Positions 1-8,609 are shown, counted from the first letter of the stretch. The stretch is DNA of 31,798 bases from Chloracidobacterium sp. UBA6041 (GCA_002427845.1 DIYZ01000277.1:446-32243); one strand, 5' to 3'. The notes: generated by a model from the sequence alone, not told the origin. Program-made: numbers and translations.

Positions 1-19
1 GTTCCCGGTTCACTAATTC

Positions 20-1201
20 ATGAAGACTCTTTATTTCGACTGTTTCGCCGGCGCCAGTGGCGACATGATCCTTGCGGCGATGATCGCTGTAGGCGTAGAA
101 CCGGCTGTCTTCAGGCAACAACTCTCGCTGCTCGGAGTGCCGGGCTATACAATCGACTTCGAAACGGTCGACCGCTCCGGCATCAGCGCTACCTACGCGC
201 GCGTGCAAACTGCCCATGAACACGCGCACCGCCATCTTTCCGACATTCTGAAAATAATCTACGACTCCAGGCTGACAGATAACGTGAAGAATCGCGCCGC
301 GAAAATCTTTTCTCGCTTAGCCGAGGCCGAAGCGCGTGTTCACAATGAACCGATTGAGAAAATTCACTTCCACGAGGTAGGCGCTCTTGATGCAATCATC
401 GACGTGGTTGGTGCGGCGATTTGTTTCGAGTTGCTTGGCATCGAGCGATTTGTTTCGTCGCCACTGCACGTTGGCAGTGGCACGGTTGTTATGGACCACG
501 GCCGTTTTCCTGTGCCACCTCCCGCAGTTGCCGAGCTATTGAAAGGCGTGCCGTTTTACTCGACCGATATCGCTGGAGAGCTCGTCACGCCCACTGGTGC
601 GGCAATAATCACCAGCGTGTGTACCGACTACGGCCCAATACCGGAGTTGACGCTTGAGCAAATTGGCTATGGCGCGGGCACGCGCCAGTACGAGAAGTTT
701 CCCAACACGCTGCGTGTCTTAATAGGTGATGATGGTTTAGCCGGCAAAGGCGGATCGGGAGAAGAAAGTCTTTGGATGATTGAAACCAACATGGACGACA
801 TCTCCCCGCAGATACTCGGGCATGTGATGGAACGAGCGTTTGATCTGGGCGCGCTCGATTGTTACTTCACGTCGGTGCAAATGAAAAAGAACCGGCCAGG
901 AGTTTTGCTGTCTGTTTTATGCCGCAATGAACAGCGGGCAGCGCTCAACGAAATGCTTTTTTCCGAGACCACCACCCTTGGCGTTCGCGCTTACGAAGTC
1001 GAGCGGCGCGCTTTGCAGCGGAGCATTGTTCGCGTTGAAACGCAGTATGGACCGATTGATGTTAAAGTAGCGCAGCTAAACGGCCACATCGTCAAAGGGA
1101 TGCCGGAATACGAACAATGCCGGCAGGCCGCGCGAATGGCAAACGTGCCGTTGAGAATTGTGGAAGAGGCAGCCCGCGCGGCCTTCACGAAAAGCGGTTG
1201 A
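20..1201 (+). CDS. larC: Nickel pincer cofactor biosynthesis protein LarC
   Basis: LarC is the CTP-dependent nickel insertase that completes the nickel-pincer nucleotide cofactor of lactate racemase and related LarA-type enzymes. The 393-residue product starts with the family signature FDCFAGASGDM (residues 6-16) and has the HFHEVGALDAIIDVVGAA block near residues 117-134. A second part, from about residue 255 (ETNMDDISPQILG), matches the C-terminal LarC2 region. In some lactobacilli LarC is split into LarC1/LarC2 joined by programmed frameshifting; here it is one continuous frame. larB, larE and larA are not visible; only 19 bases lie upstream, so partners may lie outside the window. The assignment rests on motif recognition and length. 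Confidence 0.93.
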   Translation: MKTLYFDCFAGASGDMILAAMIAVGVEPAVFRQQLSLLGVPGYTIDFETVDRSGISATYARVQTAHEHAHRHLSDILKIIYDSRLTDNVKNRAAKIFSRLAEAEARVHNEPIEKIHFHEVGALDAIIDVVGAAICFELLGIERFVSSPLHVGSGTVVMDHGRFPVPPPAVAELLKGVPFYSTDIAGELVTPTGAAIITSVCTDYGPIPELTLEQIGYGAGTRQYEKFPNTLRVLIGDDGLAGKGGSGEESLWMIETNMDDISPQILGHVMERAFDLGALDCYFTSVQMKKNRPGVLLSVLCRNEQRAALNEMLFSETTTLGVRAYEVERRALQRSIVRVETQYGPIDVKVAQLNGHIVKGMPEYEQCRQAARMANVPLRIVEEAARAAFTKSG

Positions 1202-1214
1202 TAATCAGTAACCT

Positions 1215-1389
1215 GGAGCGGGGGCAAGGCGGGGTCCCGCGGGGCAGCCCCGCTGGGGTGCTAATCCCACCTTCCCGACCACGAGTTGATTAGAGTGGAG
1301 TTGTAATTCCTGATGGAAAGGCTTTCAACGCGGGGTTAACGAGCGACTCAGAAGTCTCTCAGGTTGGGAAGGGGGCTTGCCCCCGCTCC
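1215..1389. repeat. 175-bp GC-rich intergenic element with 14-bp terminal inverted repeats
   Basis: GGAGCGGGGGCAAG at 1215-1228 is the exact reverse complement of CTTGCCCCCGCTCC at 1376-1389. Inside lies the perfect palindrome GCGGGGC-A-GCCCCGC (about 1240-1254), followed by GGGGTGCTAAT. The core 1229-1265 recurs at 25851-25890, so this is a dispersed element. It fills most of the larC-folE gap and carries no ORF. It resembles a small non-autonomous (MITE/REP-like) repeat. Confidence 0.6.
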
Positions 1390-1444
1390 TTAAATTCTTT
1401 TAAAACATCTTCGAAATAAGGTTTGTCGAACATCCAGGACAACA

Positions 1445-2071
1445 ATGGCCACGAAGTTTTCTAAAGACGATCAGAACCACACATCACTGGAAAACGATCT
1501 GCCTCCAGTTGACCTTGAGCTGATCGCGCAGGGGGTTCGCCTGATTCTGGAAGGCCTCGGCGAAAATCCCGACCGTTCCGGTTTACAGGAGACGCCGCGG
1601 CGAGTCGCTGAGATGTATGCCGAGTTAACTTCGGGCATGCGCGAAGACCCGCGCCAGCATGTTATTCCGTTGCCTGGCGACAAGCACGACGAGATGGTCA
1701 TCGTGAAGGACATCCAATTTGCTTCGATGTGTGAACACCATCTGGCTCCTTTTGTAGGCAAATGCCACATCGCATACATTCCCAAAGAAGGACGCATCCT
1801 GGGAATATCGAAGTTGGCCCGTCTGGCCGAGACATTCTCTCGTCGTCTGCAACTTCAGGAGCGTTTGACAACAGATATTGCAAATACACTTTACGAAGGC
1901 CTCAAGCCCATCGGGGTGATGGTGGTGATCGAGGCTGCGCACACCTGCATGACGCTGAGAGGCGTCAGGAAAGCTGATGCGAAGACCATTACTTCGGCCG
2001 TGCTGGGCGGCTTCCGCACCGATCCACGCACGCGCGCCGAGGCGATGGCCCTAATCACTGGTAAAGAGTGA
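1445..2071 (+). CDS. folE: GTP cyclohydrolase I
   Basis: This enzyme converts GTP to 7,8-dihydroneopterin triphosphate, the first step of folate/pterin synthesis, in the cytoplasm. The 208-residue length is typical. The zinc ligands are visible as Cys96 and His99 in CEHHL and Cys168 in HTCMTLRG, and the family blocks GISKLARL (120-127) and LTTDIA are intact. The first about 20 residues are a non-conserved tail. An AGGA lies about 5 nt before the ATG. The next gene starts 10 nt after the stop, so the two are probably co-transcribed. Everything needed for activity appears present. Confidence 0.97.
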   Translation: MATKFSKDDQNHTSLENDLPPVDLELIAQGVRLILEGLGENPDRSGLQETPRRVAEMYAELTSGMREDPRQHVIPLPGDKHDEMVIVKDIQFASMCEHHLAPFVGKCHIAYIPKEGRILGISKLARLAETFSRRLQLQERLTTDIANTLYEGLKPIGVMVVIEAAHTCMTLRGVRKADAKTITSAVLGGFRTDPRTRAEAMALITGKE

Positions 2072-2081
2072 GGACATAGAG

Positions 2082-3749
2082 ATGCTAAGTAGGCCGGTAA
2101 CCGACTTACGAGTCGCCATGGTTTGGGTCCTGATCGTTGCTTTTGCCGCAACGGGCCTCTCACAGCAACGCAGACTTGCCAGTCCCCAACTGAATGAAGA
2201 TGCGATTCGCGCCGACATCAAATTTTTATCGAGCGATTTGCTGGAAGGACGAGGCACCGGCGCGCGGGGCGGCGAGATAGCGGCAAACTATATCGCCGCG
2301 CGGATGGAAGCGCTCGGACTAAAAGGCGCAGGCGCGCAGGGAAGTTTTTTTCAACCAGTATCGCTGGTCGGAGTCAAAGCCGATCCGAATACGAAGCTTA
2401 TTGTCTCAGGTCGCAATGGCAAAGAAAGTTTTAAGTTTGCCGATGAATATGTTGCATTCACCGGCGCTCAAACCGATGAGGTCGACGTGGATGCCGATCT
2501 GGTTTTTGTTGGCTACGGAATAAACGCGCCGGAGCAACGCTGGAACGACTACAAAGGTCAACCTTCAGACTATCGCGGCAAGATGCTCGTGATGCTGGTA
2601 AACGACCCGCCGGCCACGAGCGATGAGCCAAATCTTTTTGGCGGCAAGGCCCTCACTTACTACGGCCGCTGGACCTATAAATATGAAGAAGCGGCACGGC
2701 GCGGCGCGGCAGGCGTGATACTCCTGCATACGGACCAATCGGCGGGATACCCATGGAGCGTGGTGCGTACTTCAAATGGATCGTGGCGCTTCGATATTGC
2801 GCGCACGTCCAACGATATTCCGTTTCTAAAAGTTCGCTCGTGGGTAACTGACGAAACCGCGCGCGCGATTATGAAGTTGGCTGGTCAGGACCTGGCTGAC
2901 TTGCGCGCGAGGGCAGCATCGCGTGACTTCCAATCAGTGGCTCTAAATCTCAAGGCCAGGATCAATCTCAAGAGTGAACTGAAGCGCGTCGAGGCGCCAA
3001 ACGTTGCCGGCATACTTCCTGGTCGTGATCCGAAGTTGCGCGATGAGTATGTTATCTATTCAGCACACTGGGACCACCTCGGCGTCGGCGCGCCAGACAA
3101 GACAGGCGACACGATCTACAACGGCGCCGTCGACAATGCGTCGGGTGTGGCTTCGGTGCTCGCGATCGCCGAAGCGCTCGCAAAGTTGCCGGCTGCGCAA
3201 CGTCCTCGTCGTTCAAGTCTTTTCTTGTTTCCTACTGCCGAAGAGCAGGGACTTATCGGCGCGGAATGGTATTCGCGGCACCCGCTCGTGCCGGTGGAGA
3301 AAACCGCGGCGGACGTAAATCTGGATTCGATGAACGTCCTGGGACGCACAAACGACTTTATTCCGCTGGGAGCGGAGCGCTCTTCGCTGAAAGCGGTGGT
3401 CGAAGCTGTCGCCCGGGAGCGTGGCATGCGCGTTTCGTCTGACGCGCGGCCCGAGCAGGGATCGTTTTACCGTTCCGACCATTTCCCCTTTGCTAAGGTT
3501 GGCGTGCCCTCAATCAGCTTGAAGGAAGGCAACGACTACGTGGGCCGCTCCAAAGAGTGGGGCGAGGAGCAATTCCGAGCCTACAACACGGCGCACTATC
3601 ATCAACCTTCCGACGAGTACAGCGATTCGTGGGATTTCCGCGGCATGTTGCAGGAAGCGGAGATCGCGATGGCCATCGGGCGGCGTATAGCTGACATGGA
3701 CCAATTGCCGAAGTTCAATCCGGGTGATGAATTCGCTAAGCAGAAGTAA
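2082..3749 (+). CDS. Secreted M28-family zinc aminopeptidase with PA domain
   Basis: Likely an exported metallo-aminopeptidase of the M28 family (Aminopeptidase Y/S-like), 555 residues. A hydrophobic segment at about 11-27 ending near GLSQQ looks like a signal peptide. A PA-type insert is likely at about 125-275. The co-catalytic two-zinc set is complete: His329 (YSAHWDH), Asp351 (GAVDNASG), Glu387/Glu388 (FPTAEEQG), Asp415 (VNLDSMN) and His507 (YHQPSDEY). The AGGA beginning at the folE stop sits about 8 nt before this ATG, so translation is probably coupled to folE. The TAA stop (3747-3749) is the first three bases of the repeat arm bordering the S23 element. An internal ATG at 2118 is an alternative start. 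Confidence 0.93.
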   Translation: MLSRPVTDLRVAMVWVLIVAFAATGLSQQRRLASPQLNEDAIRADIKFLSSDLLEGRGTGARGGEIAANYIAARMEALGLKGAGAQGSFFQPVSLVGVKADPNTKLIVSGRNGKESFKFADEYVAFTGAQTDEVDVDADLVFVGYGINAPEQRWNDYKGQPSDYRGKMLVMLVNDPPATSDEPNLFGGKALTYYGRWTYKYEEAARRGAAGVILLHTDQSAGYPWSVVRTSNGSWRFDIARTSNDIPFLKVRSWVTDETARAIMKLAGQDLADLRARAASRDFQSVALNLKARINLKSELKRVEAPNVAGILPGRDPKLRDEYVIYSAHWDHLGVGAPDKTGDTIYNGAVDNASGVASVLAIAEALAKLPAAQRPRRSSLFLFPTAEEQGLIGAEWYSRHPLVPVEKTAADVNLDSMNVLGRTNDFIPLGAERSSLKAVVEAVARERGMRVSSDARPEQGSFYRSDHFPFAKVGVPSISLKEGNDYVGRSKEWGEEQFRAYNTAHYHQPSDEYSDSWDFRGMLQEAEIAMAIGRRIADMDQLPKFNPGDEFAKQK

Positions 3750-4202
3750 ATCGTAAATGGTAAATCGTAAATAGTGAGACCGCTTTCAACTTACCGCTGA
3801 GGAGAAGAATATGCGTCCTCATGAGAAGCTGGATGTTTGGAAGAAGGGGATTGACTTCGTGGTAGCAGTCTATAAAGCCACAGAGAGTTTCCCTAAAGAT
3901 GAAAGATTCGGTCTGACTTCGCAATTACGAAGAGCGGCGGTTTCAATTCCGGCAAATATCGCTGAGCGTGCCGGCCGTAAGTCCTACAAAGAGTTTGTGC
4001 ATTTCCTATCGAACTCACAGGGATCGGCAAGCGAGGTTGAGACCGAACTGCTGATAGCGAGCCGACTCAGTTACGTTGAGCAGACCAATTATCTTGCGCT
4101 CCGTTCGTCTCTCGATGAAATCGGTCGCATGCTGACGGGCCTCTCCCGACATCTTGAGAAGAAGGGCTCTTAAACTATTTACGATTCACGATTCACGATT
4201 TA
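3747..4202 (+). mobile_element. Candidate S23/IVP cassette bounded by heptamer inverted-repeat arms
   Basis: The left arm (3747-3775) reads, after its first two bases, as four 7-nt units AAATCGT, AAATGGT, AAATCGT, AAATAGT. The right arm (4174-4202) is its inverted partner: ACTATTT, ACGATTC, ACGATTC, ACGATTT plus A. The 29-nt arms match at 26 positions when one is reverse-complemented. Only the 120-codon four-helix-bundle gene lies between them. The left arm supplies the stop codon of the upstream peptidase. The right arm runs from the base after the S23 stop to 3 nt before the metG ATG. The boundaries and inverted arms suggest an inserted unit. No transposase is present, so any mobility would be in trans and is inference. 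Confidence 0.6.
3811..4173 (+). CDS. Four-helix-bundle protein (S23 / 23S rRNA intervening-sequence protein family)
   Basis: The product (120 residues) matches the S23/IVP family, related to Avd of diversity-generating retroelements. Signatures are LDVWKKGIDFVVAVY (8-22), FPKDERFGLTSQLRRAAVSIPANIAE (27-52) and helical segments to the C-terminus ending RHLEKKGS. The family forms pentameric four-helix bundles and is basic; its cellular role outside DGRs is unknown. A strong GGAG lies 6-7 nt before the ATG. The usual NIAEG appears here as NIAER. No reverse transcriptase, variable repeat or rRNA lies nearby, so neither a DGR nor a true rRNA intervening sequence is supported. The flanking inverted heptamer arms make it look like cargo of a small element. 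Confidence 0.9.
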   Translation: MRPHEKLDVWKKGIDFVVAVYKATESFPKDERFGLTSQLRRAAVSIPANIAERAGRKSYKEFVHFLSNSQGSASEVETELLIASRLSYVEQTNYLALRSSLDEIGRMLTGLSRHLEKKGS

Positions 4203-4205
4203 CTA

Positions 4206-6437
4206 ATGACTTTCTACGTCACTACTCCTATCTACTACGCCAACAGCCTGCCGCATCTTGGTCATCTATATACGATGATCGTGGCAGACACGATTGCGCG
4301 TCATAAACGACAGCAGGGAATCGAAACATTTTTCCTGACCGGAACGGACGAGCACGGCCTCAACATCGAGCGCGCCGCCCAGCGCAACGATCGCACTCCA
4401 AAAGAGCAAGCCGATTACGTCGTCAGCTATTTCAAAAAGATGACGGCCAGGTTTCGCCTGGATACCGAGCATGGGGGCTACGACTTTTTCATGCGCACCA
4501 GTGAGCCCTTCCACTATCAGGGTTTGAGCGAATTCTGGCGACGCGCGGCGAAAGCAAAAACTCCGAAGGGCAACGAGGCCATCTACAAAGGTTACTACGA
4601 GGGCTGGTTCTGCGCGGCCTGTGCAGCCTACAAAACCGAAGACGAGTATGCGAAACCGAAGAATGCCGGCGACCCGCCAACCTGCCTGATCCACGAAATA
4701 ACTCTCGATCGCATTTCGGAGGAGAGTTACTTCTTCAGGCTTTCTGATTACGACGAAGCACTTCTGGCGCTCTACGAATCGCGGCCGGATTTTGTCCGTC
4801 CCGAATCCCGAAACAACGAAGTAACCAGCTTTGTTCGCGGCGGATTACAAGATCTTTCTGTCAGCCGTTTGCGGAGCTCAGTGAGTTGGGGTGTGCCCGT
4901 ACCGGACGACCCAGCGCACACGATGTACGTTTGGTTTGACGCGCTGACAAATTACATCACGGCTGTTGGGTTCGGTAACGAAGAACGTGAGCGCGCCGCG
5001 GGCTTCGAGAAATTCTGGCCGGCGCTGCATTTGGTGGGGAAAGACATCCTGCGTTTTCACGCGGTCTATTGGCCGGCGTTCCTGATGGCCGCGGGAGTCG
5101 CACAGCCACGCGCGATTGTCGCCCACGGCATGTGGCTGGATCCGAACGGGCGAAAGATGTCGAAGACGCTGGGTAACACGGTCGAACTGGACGTGTTGAA
5201 CCGCTATTTCCCGATTGATGCGATTCGTTATTTTTGTCTTCGCGAAATGGTTTTCGGCCAGGATGGCCGCTTCGGTTATGAGGCATTGATCGATCGCACG
5301 AATAGCGATCTGGCCAGCGGTCTGGGAAATCTCTCCAGCCGGACGCTGACAATGATTTCCCGCTATTGTGACGGGCGCGTTCCCTCGGGGATGATTTCAG
5401 AGGACAAGTTATTGCTGGCAAAACGCACTGGCGTTGACACAGACGAAACAACAATTTCTGGTTTCATCGAACATGCTCGCGATCAGTTTCTACAGCAGAT
5501 CGACGCGTTTGCATTTAGTAAGGCGTTGGAAATCGCCTGGTCCATCGTGGCGCGTATCGACAAGATGATCAGCGACGCGAAGCCCTGGGAACTGGCAAAA
5601 GATGAAAACCAGACACAAACTTTGAATGCGGTCCTCTATCGCGCGGCTGAATCGCTGCGGTGGCTCTGCGTTTTGCTTTATCCGGTAATGCCTGGGGCGA
5701 CCGAGGAGATTTGGACACAACTAGGCGTGGGCGATTCGCATGGCTCGCCGGCCGGAGTGGATCCGGCAAAACTTAAATGGGGTGAACTTTCAGAAGGAAC
5801 GGCGATCGGCGAAGTCAAGCCACTGTTCCCGAGAATCGACAAGGCAAACACAATGAAGGAAATTAACGACACTACCAGCGGCGGTAGCGGCCCGGTTTCA
5901 AGCGACGTCCAAAGTCCAACGTCCAATGTCCAACGTCCGGCTGATGCCGGGACTGCCGGCGGCCCGGCCGCACACGGATCGAGCCAGCACGCCACTGAAG
6001 CCGACGCGGTGTCCAGTAGTCCTGAAACGGCACGCATGATACCGTCACCGCCAATGAACCACGCAACAGAGGCTGACGCAGTTCCCAGCGCCGAAGGGGT
6101 TACGAGTTTTATCGACATTACAGACTTCGCGAAAGTCGAGTTGCGAGTTGGTGAAGTATTAACTGCCGAGCGCATACCGAAGGCTGACAAGCTTCTGCTG
6201 TTGACCGTGGATATTGGGGAAGAGAAGCCGCGACAAATTCTTGCCGGGATAGCGCAACACTATGAACCGGAACAGATTCGCGGACGAAAAATAGCTGTCG
6301 TAGCCAATCTCAAGCCGCGCAAGCTTCGCGGCTATGAGTCGCAGGGCATGCTACTCGCCGCTTCAGTGGGTGATGAAGGAAAGCCGGTTATCGCAACCTT
6401 CGCTGAGGATGTGCCCAACGGTGCGCGGCTCAAATGA
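4206..6437 (+). CDS. metG: Methionyl-tRNA synthetase with C-terminal tRNA-binding domain
   Basis: This enzyme charges tRNA-Met. The 743-residue protein has HLGH (17-20) and KMSKT as the two class I signatures. A zinc knuckle (CAAC, then CLIH in the connective region, about residues 135-165) is visible, as are the anticodon-binding helical region and a C-terminal Trbp111-like OB fold (about 635-743, IDITDFAKVELRVGEV). The linker at about 555-630 is unusual: it is low complexity, contains a 7-nt tandem repeat (5907-5938), and carries the octapeptide HATEADAV twice. The linker accounts for the excess length. No Shine-Dalgarno is visible, because the right arm of the S23 element ends 3 nt before the ATG. 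It is essential, so certainly functional. Confidence 0.97.
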   Translation: MTFYVTTPIYYANSLPHLGHLYTMIVADTIARHKRQQGIETFFLTGTDEHGLNIERAAQRNDRTPKEQADYVVSYFKKMTARFRLDTEHGGYDFFMRTSEPFHYQGLSEFWRRAAKAKTPKGNEAIYKGYYEGWFCAACAAYKTEDEYAKPKNAGDPPTCLIHEITLDRISEESYFFRLSDYDEALLALYESRPDFVRPESRNNEVTSFVRGGLQDLSVSRLRSSVSWGVPVPDDPAHTMYVWFDALTNYITAVGFGNEERERAAGFEKFWPALHLVGKDILRFHAVYWPAFLMAAGVAQPRAIVAHGMWLDPNGRKMSKTLGNTVELDVLNRYFPIDAIRYFCLREMVFGQDGRFGYEALIDRTNSDLASGLGNLSSRTLTMISRYCDGRVPSGMISEDKLLLAKRTGVDTDETTISGFIEHARDQFLQQIDAFAFSKALEIAWSIVARIDKMISDAKPWELAKDENQTQTLNAVLYRAAESLRWLCVLLYPVMPGATEEIWTQLGVGDSHGSPAGVDPAKLKWGELSEGTAIGEVKPLFPRIDKANTMKEINDTTSGGSGPVSSDVQSPTSNVQRPADAGTAGGPAAHGSSQHATEADAVSSSPETARMIPSPPMNHATEADAVPSAEGVTSFIDITDFAKVELRVGEVLTAERIPKADKLLLLTVDIGEEKPRQILAGIAQHYEPEQIRGRKIAVVANLKPRKLRGYESQGMLLAASVGDEGKPVIATFAEDVPNGARLK
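5907..5938 (+). repeat. Heptamer tandem repeat inside metG
   Basis: Consecutive units GTCCAAA, GTCCAAC, GTCCAAT, GTCCAAC, then a partial GTCC form 4.6 copies of a GTCCAAN heptamer in the coding linker of metG. Because 7 is not a multiple of 3, the units are read in three frames, giving the local peptide DVQSPTSNVQRP. The period is the same as in the arms at 3747-3775, 4174-4202 and 11387-11468. Confidence 0.8.
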
Positions 6438-6643
6438 AGGATGCAGACCGCGGGCGAGCGCGACTAAAGGTCGTTGATGTCGGGTAAGTAACCAAATTAG
6501 TTCCCTGGAATTAAACACTTGAATCAGCCTGCACCCCGCGTGTACTCTTGGTTTTAAGGTTACATTGTCCACTTTTTAGCTTACCTAATTCTTTCCGGTA
6601 ACAAACCAATGTCACAGCAGCGCCTGCGTAAGACCAACTGACG

Positions 6644-7771
6644 ATGGGGATTCAAGGCAATCTGTCCACGATGAATGTCGCCGACTTGCTGCAATTTTTG
6701 GCAGTGGGAAGGAAGACAGGCATGCTGAAGTTTGACCGCGGCGAGATCGTCAAGCAGATCTATTTTGAGAAGGGACTCATTGTCGGCTCAAATTCCAACG
6801 ACCCTAAGGAATACCTGGGCCAACTCCTCATTCACTACGGCAAGCTGGACGAAGCGCAACTGAAAGCGGCAATGCAGATCCAAAGGGCTTCCGGCGAACG
6901 GTTGGGCGAAATCCTCATTTCGTCAAAGGTCCTCCCCGAAGCCGACGTGATGGAGATCCTGCGTATTCGCACCCTCGACATAATTTACGACTTGTTTCTT
7001 TGGGATGAAGCGCAGTTTGAACTCCATGACAACCAGTCCCCGCCTGCTGATCTCATCCAGATCGAGGTTAAGCCCACTAATGTCATCATGGATGGAATTT
7101 ATCGCCTCGATGAGTGGAAACGCTATCGGACGCTGGTTCCCTCCGATCGCGCCATCCTGGAGCTGGGTCCCGGCTGGACCGCATCGCTAAACGTGGACAA
7201 GGACGTGCGGCAAATATTTTATTTTGTTGAGAAGCGCATGTCGGTAGCTGAGATTTGCTACAACATGCATGCTTCTCCCTTTCATGTTTATGGGCAACTT
7301 TACGATCTCGTAAGCAAAGGTCTCGCGCGCGTAGCCGGCGAAGTCCCGGAAAGCTTCAATGCGGCTAAAGATTTGGCAGACTTGCCGGAGACGGTTCCGG
7401 AATTACTAATAGCGGCACGGCTGCAACTCAAGGAAAACGATCCGGAATCGGCTATATTGACCATTCAAAACGTTCTGCAAAAAGAGCCCAAGAATTTCGA
7501 CGCGCAGACTTTACTGCGGACTGCGGAAGAGAACTTAATCAAGAGACTGTATGCCGCTCTCTTGCTGCCAAACGCGGTTCCCAGGGTCCTCATAACCGCA
7601 GACGGTCTCACCAGTCATCAATTGGAACCGCAAGAGGGATTTCTTCTTTCGCGCATCAATGACGAGTGGGATGTTAAGTCGATCCTGTCGATCTGTCCCT
7701 TCAGAGAAGTTGACAGTCTGCGCATGATGAAAGCGCTGCTGGATAGAGGGATCATCGGTTTTGATCAGTAG
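6644..7771 (+). CDS. DUF4388 (PatA-N-like) domain protein
   Basis: This 375-residue cytoplasmic protein begins with the DUF4388/PatA N-terminal signature (residues 3-60: GNLSTMNVADLLQFLAVGRK, then TGMLKF and IYFEKGLIVGS). The domain is common in delta-proteobacterial and acidobacterial proteins tied to gliding, type IV pili or two-component signalling. A second block (60-130) resembles the region seen in MshEN/GspE-N-like adaptors (GERLGEILISSKVLPEADV). The middle has winged-helix-like character, and residues about 255-300 (LLIAARLQLKENDPESAILTIQNVLQKEPKNFDA, split here only by length) look like a TPR pair. A regulatory or adaptor role is inferred. No clear Shine-Dalgarno precedes the ATG. 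The upstream gap of about 200 nt could hold its promoter, but no convincing -35/-10 pair was found. Confidence 0.85.
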   Translation: MGIQGNLSTMNVADLLQFLAVGRKTGMLKFDRGEIVKQIYFEKGLIVGSNSNDPKEYLGQLLIHYGKLDEAQLKAAMQIQRASGERLGEILISSKVLPEADVMEILRIRTLDIIYDLFLWDEAQFELHDNQSPPADLIQIEVKPTNVIMDGIYRLDEWKRYRTLVPSDRAILELGPGWTASLNVDKDVRQIFYFVEKRMSVAEICYNMHASPFHVYGQLYDLVSKGLARVAGEVPESFNAAKDLADLPETVPELLIAARLQLKENDPESAILTIQNVLQKEPKNFDAQTLLRTAEENLIKRLYAALLLPNAVPRVLITADGLTSHQLEPQEGFLLSRINDEWDVKSILSICPFREVDSLRMMKALLDRGIIGFDQ

Positions 7772-7820
7772 GATGCCGGATTACTGGATCAGCGGTGTTT
7801 CCCGTTAGCCTGCCACACGG

Positions 7821-8609
7821 ATGTTCATAGATTCTCATGCACACATTGATGGTCCGGAGTTTGACGTGGACCGTGATGAAGTCATACAGCGCGCGCGCGA
7901 CGCAGGCGTATCAGCCATTCTGAATGTCGGCACTGGCGATCCGCATAGCGGTTCATTGGAGCGAGCGGTCGAACTGGCAGAGAAGCACAATGAGGTCTAC
8001 GCCGCGGTAGGGACACATCCTCACGATGCGCGACTCTTTGACGAACAAGCTGAGCAAAGAATTGCGGAGTTAACTAAACAAAGTGCGCGTGTCATTGCCT
8101 GGGGCGAGATCGGTCTCGACTTTCACTACGATAACTCGCCGCGCGATGTGCAGATGCAGGTCTTTCGCCGGCAATTGCAACTGGCGCGAGACGCGGCGCT
8201 GCCAGTGATTATTCATACGCGCGAAGCGGAGAGCGAAACAATCGATATTCTGCGCAGCGAATGGGCCGGTGCAAATCTTCCGGGAATCATGCATTGCTTC
8301 AGCGGCTCACCGGGATTGGCGGAGAACGCAATTGCTCTGGGCTTCTCTATTTCCTTCTCGGGTATTGTGACTTTTAAGAAGGCAGACGATCTAAGGACGG
8401 TCGCTCAGCAAGTTCCTTTAGACAGATTGCTGATTGAGACTGACTGTCCCTATTTGGCCCCTATTCCGTTTCGCGGTAAGCGAAATGAGCCTGCGTATGT
8501 GATTGAGGTGGCCCGGTGCCTGGCAGAGGTTCGCGGAGTCAGCCTTGAGGAGATAGGTCGATTGACCACCAATAATTTTGCCAAATTCTTCAAACTAGAC
8601 CTTGCTTGA
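7821..8609 (+). CDS. tatD: TatD-family metal-dependent hydrolase (DNase)
   Basis: A 262-residue TIM-barrel amidohydrolase of the TatD/YcfH family. All metal-site blocks are seen in order: FIDSHAHID (2-10), VGTHPHDA (63-70), WGEIGLDFHYD (94-104), VIIHTREAE, GIMHCFSGS and LIETDCPYLAP. TatD proteins are 3'-5' exonucleases/DNases with roles in DNA repair or turnover; the exact substrate here is not shown by sequence. It often follows metG in bacteria. Here a DUF4388 gene separates them, with the spacing still compact enough for one transcript. Confidence 0.95.
   Translation: MFIDSHAHIDGPEFDVDRDEVIQRARDAGVSAILNVGTGDPHSGSLERAVELAEKHNEVYAAVGTHPHDARLFDEQAEQRIAELTKQSARVIAWGEIGLDFHYDNSPRDVQMQVFRRQLQLARDAALPVIIHTREAESETIDILRSEWAGANLPGIMHCFSGSPGLAENAIALGFSISFSGIVTFKKADDLRTVAQQVPLDRLLIETDCPYLAPIPFRGKRNEPAYVIEVARCLAEVRGVSLEEIGRLTTNNFAKFFKLDLA

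Noticed and set aside
3811..4173. S23 gene as evidence of a diversity-generating retroelement or a 23S rRNA intervening sequence
   Set aside because: No reverse transcriptase, template/variable repeat or rRNA sequence lies nearby.
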